64,000 nt of DNA from Stappia sp. 28M-7 (GTDB lineage: Bacteria; Pseudomonadota; Alphaproteobacteria; Rhizobiales; Stappiaceae). The notes beneath the pieces were generated by a model. It was given only the letters and a program-made list of their open reading frames with translations. It was not told where the DNA came from and ran no database searches. This document shows positions 47,801 through 55,955 of the stretch, in pieces. The translations under genes were made by a program, and so were the position numbers. The stretch covers positions 372,001 to 436,000 of the forward strand of contig NZ_JACMIA010000001.1 in NCBI RefSeq assembly GCF_014252955.1, read 5' to 3'. How positions within the stretch are numbered: position 1 is the first letter of the stretch; every line of letters begins with the position of its first letter.

Positions 47801-49233
47801 TCGTTGTTCAGGAAGATCGACGTGCCGGTGATGCCGCTGAAGGTGAGGCTGTTCAGCGTGGCATTGGTCGCACCGGTGATGCTGACGCCGTCGGTGGCGT
47901 TCTGGATCGACAGGTTCGACAGGGTGACGTTGGAGACGTTGTTGCCGCCGATCACCGTGCTGCCGCCCTGCAGGGTCAGCCCGCGGATGAGAACGTCGTC
48001 GGCCAGCGTGACGGTGGTGATGCCCGGATCGCCGTCGATGGTGCCGGCGGTGCCCGAAGTCAGGAACGAGGTGGTCAGACCGCTGGACAGGCGTACGGCG
48101 ATGCTCTCGCCGCCGCCGACCAGCACCTGGCCGGACTGCATGGTGACGCCGGTCGTGGTGACCGTGCCGTCATCGCCCAGCACCACGACGATACCGTCGG
48201 TGCCGGCGCTTGTGATGGCCGCCGAAAGGCTCGTCGGGTCGATGAAGCTGCCCGAGCCGCCGCCGGACCGGTTGGCATAGTAGATGCCGCCGTAGACCCG
48301 GCCGGTGGTCGGGTTGACGACCGGGATATTGGCAAGGGCGGAGGAGCGCGCGCGGGTGGCGGAGCGAATGCCCTTGTCGCGGCGGATGCCTTCGGCCATG
48401 CGCTCGCGGATCGGCGACAGGCGCGAGCGGGTCTCGCTGCCGTCGTCCGTCTGGCCGGCAAAGAGCGGCATGCGGAAGCGCGCGGAGGCGATCGCGTCGA
48501 ACTCGTCGTCCTTGTCGTAGACGAGCTCGGCACCCAGCGTCAGGCGCGAGCCGGAAATGCCGAGGGCATCGTTGACCTGATATTCGAGGCCGACGCGCGC
48601 GCCGGTCTCCATCTTGAAGCCGCTGCGGTCGTAGACATAGCCGCCGACATAGGTGCGCAGCTTCTGGTTCTCGGAAAACGGAGAATCGAAGAGGGCACCG
48701 AGCTCGCCGGTCAGGCCGTACAGCAGGCCTTCGGTGCGCTCGATCTGGGCACGCTGCTCGACCAGCTGGTTGCCGACAACGTTGACGCCGGTGGTCACGG
48801 TCCGGCTGCCCAGCACCTTCTTGGCGCCCAGCGGGACATGGGCGTTCAGGCGCAGGTCGAAGATGGACGTGAAGGCCTCGAGGCCGAAGGTGGCGCCGAG
48901 GTGGTATTCGCTGTTTTCCGTGCGGACGACGTCGACGAAGGCATTGGCGCCGATCACCAGGTCGTCGGCGACCAGCTCGCGCGCGCCGAAGCCGACCGAC
49001 ATGGAGCCGCGCGCGTTCTCGCCGTAGTCGAGACGCAGGTCGAGGAAGACGACGCTGTCCCCGTCCTGGCCGATGGGCATGAACCCTTCGAGGAAGGAGG
49101 CGGCTTCCGTTCCGGCCTGGGCGCCGATTTCGCCCCATGCGCCCCAGTAGCGTTCGACCTGGGAGGTTGCATCCTGTGCAGCGGCGGAGCCGGTACCTGC
49201 AATGAGCGCTGCCACGCAAGAGGTGGACAGCAA
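35842..49233 (-). CDS. Giant inverse autotransporter adhesin with beta-helical repeat passenger
   Basis: 4,463 residues from a TTG start. After the signal peptide (cleavage near SAAAQ, residue 20) comes an inverse-autotransporter (type Ve, intimin/invasin-like) barrel, about 25-260: FLDLRLDYGENARGSMSVGF, LVIGANAFVDVVRTENSEYH, LNAHVPLG. The remainder is a Gly/Thr/Ser/Asn-rich parallel beta-helix passenger. Five modules each open with a strand such as YVSASGTGDGSS (near residues 316, 715, 1240, 2125 and 2760) and continue with many GTTT, NNTG and GGTL turns. It ends CNTPTAP without an anchor, as expected when the barrel is N-terminal. A predicted outer-membrane adhesin. An upstream in-frame ATT (49284) has a far better ribosome site than the TTG and would extend the signal peptide by 17 residues. 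Confidence 0.9.
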   Translation of the reverse strand: MLSTSCVAALIAGTGSAAAQDATSQVERYWGAWGEIGAQAGTEAASFLEGFMPIGQDGDSVVFLDLRLDYGENARGSMSVGFGARELVADDLVIGANAFVDVVRTENSEYHLGATFGLEAFTSIFDLRLNAHVPLGAKKVLGSRTVTTGVNVVGNQLVEQRAQIERTEGLLYGLTGELGALFDSPFSENQKLRTYVGGYVYDRSGFKMETGARVGLEYQVNDALGISGSRLTLGAELVYDKDDEFDAIASARFRMPLFAGQTDDGSETRSRLSPIRERMAEGIRRDKGIRSATRARSSALANIPVVNPTTGRVYGGIYYANRSGGGSGSFIDPTSLSAAITSAGTDGIVVVLGDDGTVTTTGVTMQSGQVLVGGGESIAVRLSSGLTTSFLTSGTAGTIDGDPGITTVTLADDVLIRGLTLQGGSTVIGGNNVSNVTLSNLSIQNATDGVSITGATNATLNSLTFSGITGTSIFLNNEAATLSNITIDGGTNGISIANNTGTTRLSTINISNVTGDALSFDNNGGIINVANLTATNTGDDAVVITGGGTFNFTGTTTVDGLGAGASSDGFDLSGTTNATIVAGHVDITGLGGGTGLNLAGGDASVTMASLDVTGTGVAGSRGIDISGTQNGRTVTITNGGNISNVGTGIVLGTNGAAGTAADAIFTFGGGMVAGNVFALDGIGILSGTGSYGFGTTAFTGAFNFDISSTQNFYVSASGTGDGSSTNNAASIATAIAQAGSLGAVNFILINDGSAIDTSGLTFTLANGQSIDTFGGGRTFTEAGYLIPLNITGDNLPTGGVTITDPTGLGAATLTNSSGGVATLSLANGNAVRNITVGNAAGNAISGSGIAGVTISGVTSTAGISLANTSGSVILTDVAVNNGSGTGLSLSGNTGTVTGSNVDIAGVNSLAVSGGNAAITFDGDSSITNTGGAAVEITGRIGGSFSHFGSISSNGGTASGITIAGATAASNVTFGGLVSLGTTTALGGGSGLSLDNNGQSSAIAFTGGLDIATAGFNALSATGGGSLNISGGSISATGGSAASIGGGIATNITLSSVTSSGAAGDALSLALGTGSSFTVTGTTTLSGMGDDGIDLSGSTGGSFSFGDVDIAGLDAGAGLNLAGGDATLTMSSLDVTGTGTAGSRGIDISGTQNGRTVTITNGGNISAVATGVVLGTNGAAGAAPSANFTFGGGSISGSNYALDGIGVNAGDGTYAFGSTAFTGGFNFAVNLSNNYYVAATATGTGDGSSTDNRASIATAIAMASTLGTVNFVLINDGSAIDTSGLTFTLDDGQTVDTFGGGRTFTESGFVIPLNITGTNLPATGIAVSDPTGLGAATLTNSGGGGATLALANGNAIRNIIIGSSAGNAVSGSGIAGVTISGVTSTAGIDLTNTTGAVTLTNLAISNTTGTALSLAGVAGNVTGTNVDITGVNSLAVSGGNGTISFDADSSVLNSSGAAVAITGRVGGSFSHFGSISSNGTTASGILIAGATGANSVTFGGQVSLGTTTALTSVGVSVNNGGTASTVAFDGGLQVVTSATAALVGSGGGTLRISDAGTETLSTTDAMAINISNMAVDITLDEVNATNANMTSVLLQNLDGSFAVNGGTINTIASGSSFNSFNVIQNDAGATRALSLAVDNLTIVHEASGATATPSEHGVVVTTSGDDSAVVAISNSTFQVEDTGVRIIGNNGLITVTDFANNTLLGSATAFDPSLFGNGVNFQGVTFDSDLSTAGLQAVNGGTFTAGTPGLAVRSAVFFESTANPNIGRIDFTNYNVNAVNQALTLGSGNPGLTVGIADGEVTGGQMFLGTGFGLANGDITLSSLTLGGTTTGRLYADQFAGSFTVTGTTTINAPDRVNFTGPAYSRTPATGIQITASSGAFNFNTLTVASTPGANLTTGGSTVGIDLSGNSGTFTVTGTTTISDTVEDAIRITNTSGAISFGRTVINNPHATPLPTGTPVPSIEARSAAIDISGTITGDISFDELDITLNSPDSTGVELTGATINATVSADTFTVAGNASTGTVAVDLRGALGGGTVRLGDTAAGGSSSSISGVHTGVFLNSATNLDFTYGDGEDAVDTGSTISATVAIDAGSAPVAGTYNFRDVAFSTSPGNGFSLGRIYFVDADGAVGGGDGSGSDASNPMTLAAAEAAIAAGDIIVLIDNGDVITALGSNANDTLNLLDNVQLLSFGDGAGGSQSVAVNITAPPTILLSATSIVIADPTGNGAATLTTSAGNDVVTLGSTGNRISGVHLEGNGTASRGVHDVAGASNTVIERSLISNFSTYGIEITPSTNTTIDGVTFSGNTGDVLLNAANSTLRNITSTGSGANGSITLDNTTGTTTLENISITSGAHGLTFNNAGGTINATNVDVAGTTLNAIAIDGSTADFNFDATSSIDVTQGNVLFMLQMGGGSLTHAGTVVANGAGSAGISSFNATGAHSVSFTGTVDFGSTTAMGGDGLFIDNNGQTGTYSFTNLDINVESAFGVVFQQGGALGIAAGTVAANAGRGINLSNTAIAAGGINLTSLSNTNVAGAAGIGLNNLTGGAFTVSGTTTVSGTTGSAVSLANVAANVNLGTVDLTLSSGDGLLLNGNSGTLTTDNMTIAMGTGGNGIRATGTNGAMTFGNVDITGVGASATGLNLSGGTFDGEITFATLDIAGTGQAGSRGIDLTDYDNSQDVVTTGSGTIQGVQFGIDLTNSNIANGVRFQYGDGSAPVASTIDIGAVASNIAIVTTGVTATGEYDFEDVGFATSNVTNLQGANYFVVDTNGTSGTGTFSDPGTIFQAMSSGADVIVLVDATTGGVQQTIDLSTASLTLSDGRALLGMAGGDSVDLTTLGIAAGGAPASVLLTGIASNSTITAPGSFDTVVPILTSAATGATVLISGSVTVQNVSIANTSISGHGIGVGLNAASNVNIRSSAISTASFFSRAIHASTSAGASELNLSDVTLTGGLLLDGSGGGSLTATATGTNTITTSGARALDLTSVAIGAGNFTFDQITSTGNLAGIELDTVSGAGGITIQNASFNRSGTTTYDVVSLNNLTMTGALTIANLDIDSSNTQSFAGVQTTGASTSTINIGTGANGVTIDDTQFGFLFNGSHGTVNIGTAGAGVQISSRGSAISFNNNSTGTFQVGHAGATSTIAVNAGSSQAYGIGYQTSDATVTVTNIDINGTGTDTLSNGIQLVDNDAVGSFTLAGTNTIDATGGNGVLIQNANASISGLTLGASATGAVDDISGSGILINQTGAISNTVTLSDIVMGAGGNGDTGDISGAGIRIASVGTGVLTFNLTGTNTIRSTGQALDVEEFGTGTANNLLLSIDNTTFESAASGVPTVQIIGQNVSTTESSVGIRSFANNTVIGNGTGGGILFQAVDFDGDGAGGAVAGGTLNVGQGTSNRVQGDGLSLIDTTGELGFTTLNIFNNAGTGLEVDTKTNGFNTVFTLNGGGSGTVDTTGGTALFLDPLTMNLTFGTVNSTNAAGSGVYVEGGNATAAGNNALTIGTLNVTGSAGAGLRITGSTGTFNLGATTINNAGSAGAGVDIDLGAGNTTTVNFTGALDIDTDAGTGFDANGSGGTLLTLNVASSGTQAINTATGRGIIMNTVAAGTGGVFFDTAAASGMSSGNFVDLQNVSGGTFRVADTSVFDVNGTGVRIANSSADFIFNGLVLGNTGTPGSMTYGIDLDGNSGSFTTTASSIIYYAQDAGIRITNAQSTFVADFQAQMEVSNRNDAAYTAGGDGLLLQNNNAASQTTFTRFVHTDFQRNIGGGTTTANGQGINADSGGILTILGGSVSTNNALGAGVASIDIRNTTTNVTLNSVSIDNDDLGESGGGIYLENNAGSFTLEAASNYSTSNSIGLYANNAGTVTLGNVSAFNVTSFGGGRALDIRNTAMNITLGTINNPGSSGSPIRLSDGTSGSLTTGNLSLSNAAGTGPTILISDLAAGTSVTFGGSAAVTSGANTAVSLANNAGSTINFSNGGLVINTTSGTGFLATGGGTVTVTGTGNTVDTGTGTAVQFVNTQFGAAGVTFQSINTNGAVNGIVLDSTGNTGGFAVTGSGSTLGSGGTIQNSTGSGIMLTNTYNVALTNLDITTTGVHGIFGSIVTNLDLTRVRITDAGNAADENGIFLQNLRGTAAEGLDSRFDSVTITGAADAGIDIANSTATASGDTSNPDLLTIVNSTISNSGVLGLLAQTSDTAGNLRIDMSGSTLTNNASRGVAANASNGNLQLNLTGGNQLVPGGGGTQFVGVAGTATGNGQLFFNITGNTITQAGTAGTGPAIIALNANDTGRLQGTISGNTLTTTTAAGTPIDGIVVTNSGSGNNAVTIQNNNITINDGFGIFASGRDAGTGRLDVQVLNNTINVNGTDIANTGIDLRNQGTVGQTVCFQVQNNTISTAPAGNGDIVIENSASGTFLIQGLGGTFNEAADFNPDTQTVEIFLTGQQSSVTTGSFINPFSASTTFGTGTCNTPTAP
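44695..45930 (-). repeat. Adhesin internal duplication, downstream copy
   Basis: Within the adhesin gene this stretch repeats the one about 1.57 kb upstream. The encoded copy runs from SSLDVTGTGTAGSRGIDISG through FVLINDGSAIDTSGLTFTL and FGGGRTFTESG to GGSFSHFGSISSNG. The copies differ by several small indels (the offset changes from 1,572 to 1,566 bases). Confidence 0.8.
46265..47500 (-). repeat. Adhesin internal duplication, upstream copy
   Basis: Partner of the stretch at about 44695-45930. It encodes ASLDVTGTGVAGSRGIDISG, FILINDGSAIDTSGLTFTL, FGGGRTFTEAG and GGSFSHFGSISSNG in the same order. Divergence is spread along the whole length, so the duplication is not recent. Confidence 0.8.
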
Positions 49234-49554
49234 CTCGCGACCGGAGACCGCGCGAAAGCGGCTATGGGGGAAACGATAAGAAATGACACCCTCCCAAGGT
49301 GTGCATGAACGCTTTCAAAAAAAATCGCACGCGCAAAAGTGGTATCGTGCTGGCAAGTACTTTCCCCAAGATGGCGCCACTTGCAATCGCTGCGCGCGCG
49401 AAACAGCCCTTCCCGTAAGGAATCATTAAGGCCTGTTGCCCCGATGTGACACTCGCAACGACTGCCGCCTCGGGCGCGCTATGACCCTGTGTTTCTTGGC
49501 AATTATTGAATATTAGAAGGTTGTCCCAGGTCACCTGTCTGCCAGGAGGAAAGC

Positions 49555-50046
49555 ATGACCCACGTGCTGACGCCCGAACCCTTGACCCGCGAGGCCTTTT
49601 CCTCGTTCGGAGATGTCATCGAAGCCCGCCACGAGGCGAGCCACCTCATCAACGAGGGGCGCACCCGTAGGTTTCATGCTCTCGCCGAGGCCGAACCCGG
49701 CCCGGACGGCAAGCCGATACTCTCGATTTTCCGGGGAACTCCCTGGCCGAGCCCGCTGACCGTGCGGATGCTCGAGCGTCATCCGCTCGGCAGTCAGGCT
49801 TTCGTGCCGATGCAGGATCATGCATGGCTGGTGGTCGTCGCCAGCGACGCGCGCCCGGCCGATTGCCGCTGCTTCCTTGCGCGCGGGGACCAGGGCGTCC
49901 AGATCGCCCGCGGCGTCTGGCATCACCCGCTGCTGGTGCTCCAGCCCCTGCAGGATTTCCTGGTCGTCGACAGGAGCGGCCCGGGCGTCAACCTGGAGGA
50001 AGTGTTCTTCCCCGAGGGCGAGAGCGTGGTCATCGCGCCGATCTGA
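49555..50046 (+). CDS. allA: Ureidoglycolate lyase
   Basis: 163 residues, the family's usual length. Conserved parts: LTREAFSSFGDVIEARHEAS, SIFRGTPWPSPLTVRMLERH, LGSQAFVPM, ARGVWHHPLLVL and the acidic end VNLEEVFFPEGESVVI. It splits ureidoglycolate to glyoxylate and urea in purine/allantoin use. AGGAGG precedes the ATG. No other allantoin genes lie within the window; it stands alone between the adhesin and the TRAP/hut region, convergent with dctM. Confidence 0.92.
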   Translation: MTHVLTPEPLTREAFSSFGDVIEARHEASHLINEGRTRRFHALAEAEPGPDGKPILSIFRGTPWPSPLTVRMLERHPLGSQAFVPMQDHAWLVVVASDARPADCRCFLARGDQGVQIARGVWHHPLLVLQPLQDFLVVDRSGPGVNLEEVFFPEGESVVIAPI

Positions 50047-50064
50047 GCCTCCTGGAGGCTTTGA

Positions 50065-51615
50065 TCAGAAGATCAGACGGGGCAGGGTGGTCGCAATCTG
50101 CGGCAACAGCCAGATCAGGCCGACGCCGGCGATCTGCAGGGCGATGAAGGGAATGACGCCCTGGTAGATCTGCCCGGTGGTGACCTCGGGTGGTGCTGCA
50201 CCGCGCAGGTAGAACAGCGAGAAGCCGAAGGGCGGGGTCAGGAATGAGGTCTGCAGGTTGATCGCGATGAGGATCGACAGCCAGACCGGGTCGTGACCCA
50301 TCAGGATCAGCACCGGCGCCACCAGCGGTAGCAGGATCACCGAGATCTCGACGAAATCCAGGAAGAAGCCGAGCAGGAAGACCATTGCCATGACGAAGAG
50401 CAGGGCAGCGTCCGGGCCGCCCGGCATGTTGGTCAGGAATTCCTCGATCCGGTGATCGCCGCCGAGCCCGCGAAACACCAGCGAGAAGATGCTGGCGGTG
50501 AGGATGGTGGCGAAGATCATCGCCGTCACCGACAGGGTCGAGTTCATCACCGGCTTGAGGACATCGGCCCGGAAGGTGCGGGCGAGCGCCTGCAGGATCG
50601 CGGCGGCTGCCACGAGGACGAAAACCGTTGCCAGGGCGCCGGCCGCCCAGTCGAGCGGGCCGACGTCGCTGCGCTGCAGGCGAACGGGATGGACCGAGAT
50701 CAGAACGGCGAGCAGGGCAAGGCTTGCCGCACCGGCGATCACCAGCTTGCGCTGGCCGTTGCCGAAGCGGGCGGAGGCCATCAGCAGCGCGCCGATGGCG
50801 CCGACGGCCGCGGCCTCGCCCGGCGTCGCGATGCCGCCGAGGATCGAGCCGAGCACGGCGATGATCAGCAGCACCGGCGGGACGATGGCCCCGGAGATCT
50901 CCCGAGCGGAAGGGCGCGCGCCCTCGTGCTGCATGGCCGGGGCGGAGGCCGGCGACAGCCAGGCCTTGACGAGCAGGTAGCCGATATAGATCGCGACCAG
51001 CATCAGGCCCGGCAGCAGGGCTGCTGCGAAGATCTGGCCGACCGAGATCGTCTCGATGGTGAACTTGCCCTGGCGGAACTGCGCCTGCTGGTAGGCGTTC
51101 GACATCACGTCGGACAGGATGATCAGCAAGGTCGAGGGCGGAATGATCTGGCCGAGCGTGCCGGAGGTGCACACGATGCCGGAGGCGAGCCGGGCGTCGT
51201 AGCCGTTGCGCAGCATGGTCGGCAGGGCGATCAGGCCCATCGCCACGACGGTGGCGCCGACGATCCCGGTGGAGGCGGCCAGCAGCGCGCCGACCAGCAC
51301 GACGGAGATGCCGAGCCCGCCGCGCAGCGTACCGAACAGACGGCCTGCGGTCTCCAGCAGGTCTTCGGCGATGCGGCTCTTTTCCAGCACCACGCCCATG
51401 AAGACGAAGAGCGGAATGGCGATCAGCACGTCGTTGGTCATCACGCCGAAGACGCGCTGCCCGAGCGCGCCCAGCAGGCTCATGTCGAACTGGCCGGTGA
51501 AATGGCCGAGAATGGCGAACAGCGTCGCGATGCCCGCGAGAATGAACGAGACCGGATAGCCGATCAGGATCGCGACGATCAGCGCGGCGAACATCAGGAG
51601 GTCGAGCGGCAGCAT
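50065..51615 (-). CDS. dctM: TRAP transporter large permease (DctM/FcbT3-like)
   Basis: 516 residues, longer than the typical 430 because of an extra hydrophobic insert around residues 225-330. About twelve or more membrane segments; GIVGATVVAMGLIALPTMLR, SGIVCTSGTLGQIIPPSTLL and the end FLTPPFGFSLFYLRG are family signatures. The start overlaps the dctQ stop by one base. It forms the Na+-driven channel with DctQ. The longer form with mannitol/chloroaromatic-type annotation belongs to the TakPQM/FcbT group. Confidence 0.93.
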   Translation of the reverse strand: MLPLDLLMFAALIVAILIGYPVSFILAGIATLFAILGHFTGQFDMSLLGALGQRVFGVMTNDVLIAIPLFVFMGVVLEKSRIAEDLLETAGRLFGTLRGGLGISVVLVGALLAASTGIVGATVVAMGLIALPTMLRNGYDARLASGIVCTSGTLGQIIPPSTLLIILSDVMSNAYQQAQFRQGKFTIETISVGQIFAAALLPGLMLVAIYIGYLLVKAWLSPASAPAMQHEGARPSAREISGAIVPPVLLIIAVLGSILGGIATPGEAAAVGAIGALLMASARFGNGQRKLVIAGAASLALLAVLISVHPVRLQRSDVGPLDWAAGALATVFVLVAAAAILQALARTFRADVLKPVMNSTLSVTAMIFATILTASIFSLVFRGLGGDHRIEEFLTNMPGGPDAALLFVMAMVFLLGFFLDFVEISVILLPLVAPVLILMGHDPVWLSILIAINLQTSFLTPPFGFSLFYLRGAAPPEVTTGQIYQGVIPFIALQIAGVGLIWLLPQIATTLPRLIF

Positions 51616-52154
51616 CAGGCGCGGGTCCCGTTTTCGGAGGCGGCGTTGGCGTCCTGCGGCGCCGCGATGCGGGAAAGATCACGCAGCAGGCAGGCGATGC
51701 CCTGGATGGCCAGCAGCACGCAGAAGGCGGGCACCAGCGACTTGAGCAGGAAGGAGGCCGGGATGCCGCCGACGGAGATGGCGCCCTCCATCACGGCCCA
51801 GGAATTGCGCACGGACGGCCAGGACCACCAGGCAAGGATGGCAAGCGAGGGCAGCAGGAAGACCAGAGCCCCCAGCGCGTCGATCACCGCGCGGCCGCGG
51901 GTGCCGAACTTCGCGTAGAAGATGTCGACGCGCACATGACCGTCGACCAGCAGCGTGTAGCCGGCGCCCAGCATGAACAGGGCGGCATGCATGTAGAGCA
52001 CGCCCTCGTTCAGGAAGATGAAGCTGATGCCATAGACGTAGCGCAGTACCACCACGCCGAACTGCAGCAGCACCATGAAGAGCGCCAGCCAGCGCACCAG
52101 GGCGCCGACGGAGCGATTGACCAGGTCGAGCCTGTCTGCAAGGCGGGCGAGCAC
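51615..52154 (-). CDS. dctQ: TRAP transporter small permease (DctQ)
   Basis: 179 residues with four membrane segments. The family core RYVYGISFIFLNEGVLYMHA and GHVRVDIFYAKFGTRGRAVI is clear. It lies between the binding protein (130 bases upstream) and dctM (one-base overlap). It serves as the membrane partner of the large permease. Confidence 0.93.
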   Translation of the reverse strand: MLARLADRLDLVNRSVGALVRWLALFMVLLQFGVVVLRYVYGISFIFLNEGVLYMHAALFMLGAGYTLLVDGHVRVDIFYAKFGTRGRAVIDALGALVFLLPSLAILAWWSWPSVRNSWAVMEGAISVGGIPASFLLKSLVPAFCVLLAIQGIACLLRDLSRIAAPQDANAASENGTRA

Positions 52155-52284
52155 GGGCCTTGTCCTCTCGTGCGGGCGATCAGGGGGAGGATCGCGAGCC
52201 GGAGACCGGCCCGCGACCTGTAAGACGGGCGGTGCCAGGGTCCGAAACCGCGTCCGAACCCTAGCAGGTTTTACCGAGGCTTGC

Positions 52285-53382
52285 TCAGTACTTGTAGTCC
52301 ATCGCGCGGGCGTTCATCTGCCCGTTGTCGGCATAGACCATGTAGTCGGCGACCGACGAGCGATAGGCGAGGAAGCTCTCGACGATCCGGCGCACCAGCT
52401 CGTCGTCGTTCTCGCGCAACTCGCCGATGACCTCGCCGGCGGCGTTGCCCATGGCGACGATGACGTCGTCCGGCAGCTTCTTGACCTGCACGCCCTGCTC
52501 GGCGACGAGCTGCTGCAGCGCCATCGCATGCTTGGTCGTGTACTCGGTCCAGACCGGGTTGTAGAGCGACTCGCAAGCCAGCGCGACGGCCTGCTGCAGG
52601 TCGGCCGGCAGCGCGTCATAGGCAGCCTTGTTGACCGCGCATTCCTCGGCCGAGGACGGCTCGCCGACGCCCGGCCAGTAGTAGTTCTTGGCGACCTGCT
52701 GGAAGCCGAGGGCGGAGTCCGACCACGGGCCGATGAACTCGCCCGCGTCGAGCGCGCCCGACTGCAGCGCCTGGAACATATCGCGCCCGCCCATCGCCTG
52801 CACGGCCATGCCGAGCTTGGCGCACATTTCCGAAGCGAGGCCGGTGGTGCGGAAGCGCAGACCCTTCAAGTCGTCGACCGAGTTGATCTCGTTGCGGAAC
52901 CAGCCGGCCCACTGCGGGCCGGAATTGCCGCACAGGAACGGCTTCAGGCCGAAGCGGCCGTAGATCTCGTCATAGAGCTCCTGGCCGCCGCCATGGGCGA
53001 GCCAGCCGAACTGCTCGTCCGCGCGCAGGCCGAAGGGCTGCGAGCCGAACAGCAGGATGCCCTTGGACTTGGAACCCCAGTAGGAGGGGACCGCATGGTA
53101 GAGCTCGGCGGTGCCTTCCGACACGGCGTCGAACACGCCGTTGCCCGGCACCAGTTCGCCGGCGGCGTAAAGCTGCACCTCGATGCGGCCGCCCGACAGG
53201 GCGGTGATGCGGTCGGCCAGCATCTGCGCGGCGACGCCCGGGCCCGGCAGGTTCTTCGGCCAGGCGGTGACCATCTTCCAGCGCCTTACGTCCTGGGCGA
53301 TGGCGGGAGCGGCAAGACCGCTTGCAGCGGCGGTGGCGAGGCCGCCGACAGCGGCGGTCTTCAGAAAATCACGTCTCTTCAT
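52285..53382 (-). CDS. dctP: TRAP transporter substrate-binding protein (DctP/TakP-like), Tat-exported
   Basis: 365 residues from the ATG at 53382. The N-terminus MKRRDFLKTAAVGGLATAAA is a twin-arginine signal ending APAIAQ. The mature part (VRRWKMVTAWPKNLPGPGVA, LKGLRFRTTGLASEMCAKLG, FIGPWSDSALGFQQVAKNYY) is the DctP family subgroup that binds 2-oxoacids or chloroaromatics. It begins 84 bases after hutU with no T-tailed terminator between, so it may be read through from hutIHGU. Histidine or urocanate is the plausible ligand; this is inference from position. Confidence 0.92.
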   Translation of the reverse strand: MKRRDFLKTAAVGGLATAAASGLAAPAIAQDVRRWKMVTAWPKNLPGPGVAAQMLADRITALSGGRIEVQLYAAGELVPGNGVFDAVSEGTAELYHAVPSYWGSKSKGILLFGSQPFGLRADEQFGWLAHGGGQELYDEIYGRFGLKPFLCGNSGPQWAGWFRNEINSVDDLKGLRFRTTGLASEMCAKLGMAVQAMGGRDMFQALQSGALDAGEFIGPWSDSALGFQQVAKNYYWPGVGEPSSAEECAVNKAAYDALPADLQQAVALACESLYNPVWTEYTTKHAMALQQLVAEQGVQVKKLPDDVIVAMGNAAGEVIGELRENDDELVRRIVESFLAYRSSVADYMVYADNGQMNARAMDYKY

Positions 53383-53466
53383 GGCAGCACAGTCCTCTGG
53401 TTGGTTTTTCTTCACAGCATCACGGTGGCCTTTTCGGCCCTTTGAACGTCCCGCGGACCCGTCTCC

Positions 53467-55136
<1,670 letters not shown>

Positions 55137-55140
<4 letters not shown>

Positions 55141-55955
55141 GTGTTTCCTCCGGAGACAAGCGACCCGTCGAGCGCGAGGCGTTCCAGACGGGTGAGAAGG
55201 GTCTTGAGATGGACGCGAAGGGCGCCCGCCTTCGCCTCGTCATAGGCGAAGGGCGCGCTCTCGCTCGCCAGATGGGTCGACTGGGCGAGCTCCATCTGGA
55301 TGGCGTGGACATTGTCGGCCGGCCGGCCGTAGTGGCGGGTGGTCCAGCCGCCCTTGAAGCGGCCGTTGAGGATGCTGGTGTAGCCGTCCGCCCCGCCGCA
55401 GACCTCCACAGTGGCCTGCTCGATCAGGGGATGGCAGGTCGCCCCGCCATTTGTGCCGATGTTGAAGTCCGGCAGCGTGCCTTCGAAGAGGAAGGGAATG
55501 TGCGAGCGGATCGAGTGGCAGTCGTAGAGGATGGCGACGCCGTGGATCGCCTTCACCCGCTCGATCTCGGCGGCAAGCGCGGCATGATAGGGCGCGTGGA
55601 ACGCCTCGCGCCGGGCAGCAACGTCGGTTTCGGTCGGAGCCTCGCCGTCCTTCCAGATCGGCACGCCGTCGAAATCCGTCTCCGGCACGAGGCCGGTGGT
55701 GTTCTGGCCCGGATAAAGGCTCGCGCCTGCCGGGTCCCGGTTGGCGTCGACGACATAGCGATGGAAGGTCGCGCGCACCGTGGTGGCATCGTCCAGCAGC
55801 CCGTCATAGAGCAGGTGGATGTGCCAGTCCGTATCGGCCAGCTCCAGGCCGCGCGCGTTAAGCCGGTTGGCGATCTCTTGCGGCACGTGGGTGCCAGTGT
55901 GCGGCAGGCCGAGGACGATCGGGCTCGTGCCCTTGCGGATTTCGACGGGGGTCAT
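55137..55955 (-). CDS. hutG: N-formylglutamate deformylase
   Basis: 272 residues from the ATG at 55955. Family features: [20 protein letters not shown] at the start, [38 protein letters not shown], and a C-terminal [20 protein letters not shown]. Hydrolyses N-formylglutamate to formate and glutamate, the last step of the HutF branch. Four-base overlaps with hutH and hutU show tight translational coupling. Confidence 0.96.

Noticed and set aside
35842-49233. CRISPR-like or tandem short repeats within the repetitive adhesin DNA
   Set aside because: The repetition is at the protein level with variable spacing and degenerate codons; there is no constant repeat/unique spacer pattern.
49262-49534. 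90-codon minus-strand frame upstream of the adhesin
   Set aside because: It runs through the presumed adhesin promoter and ribosome site in another frame and has no family features.
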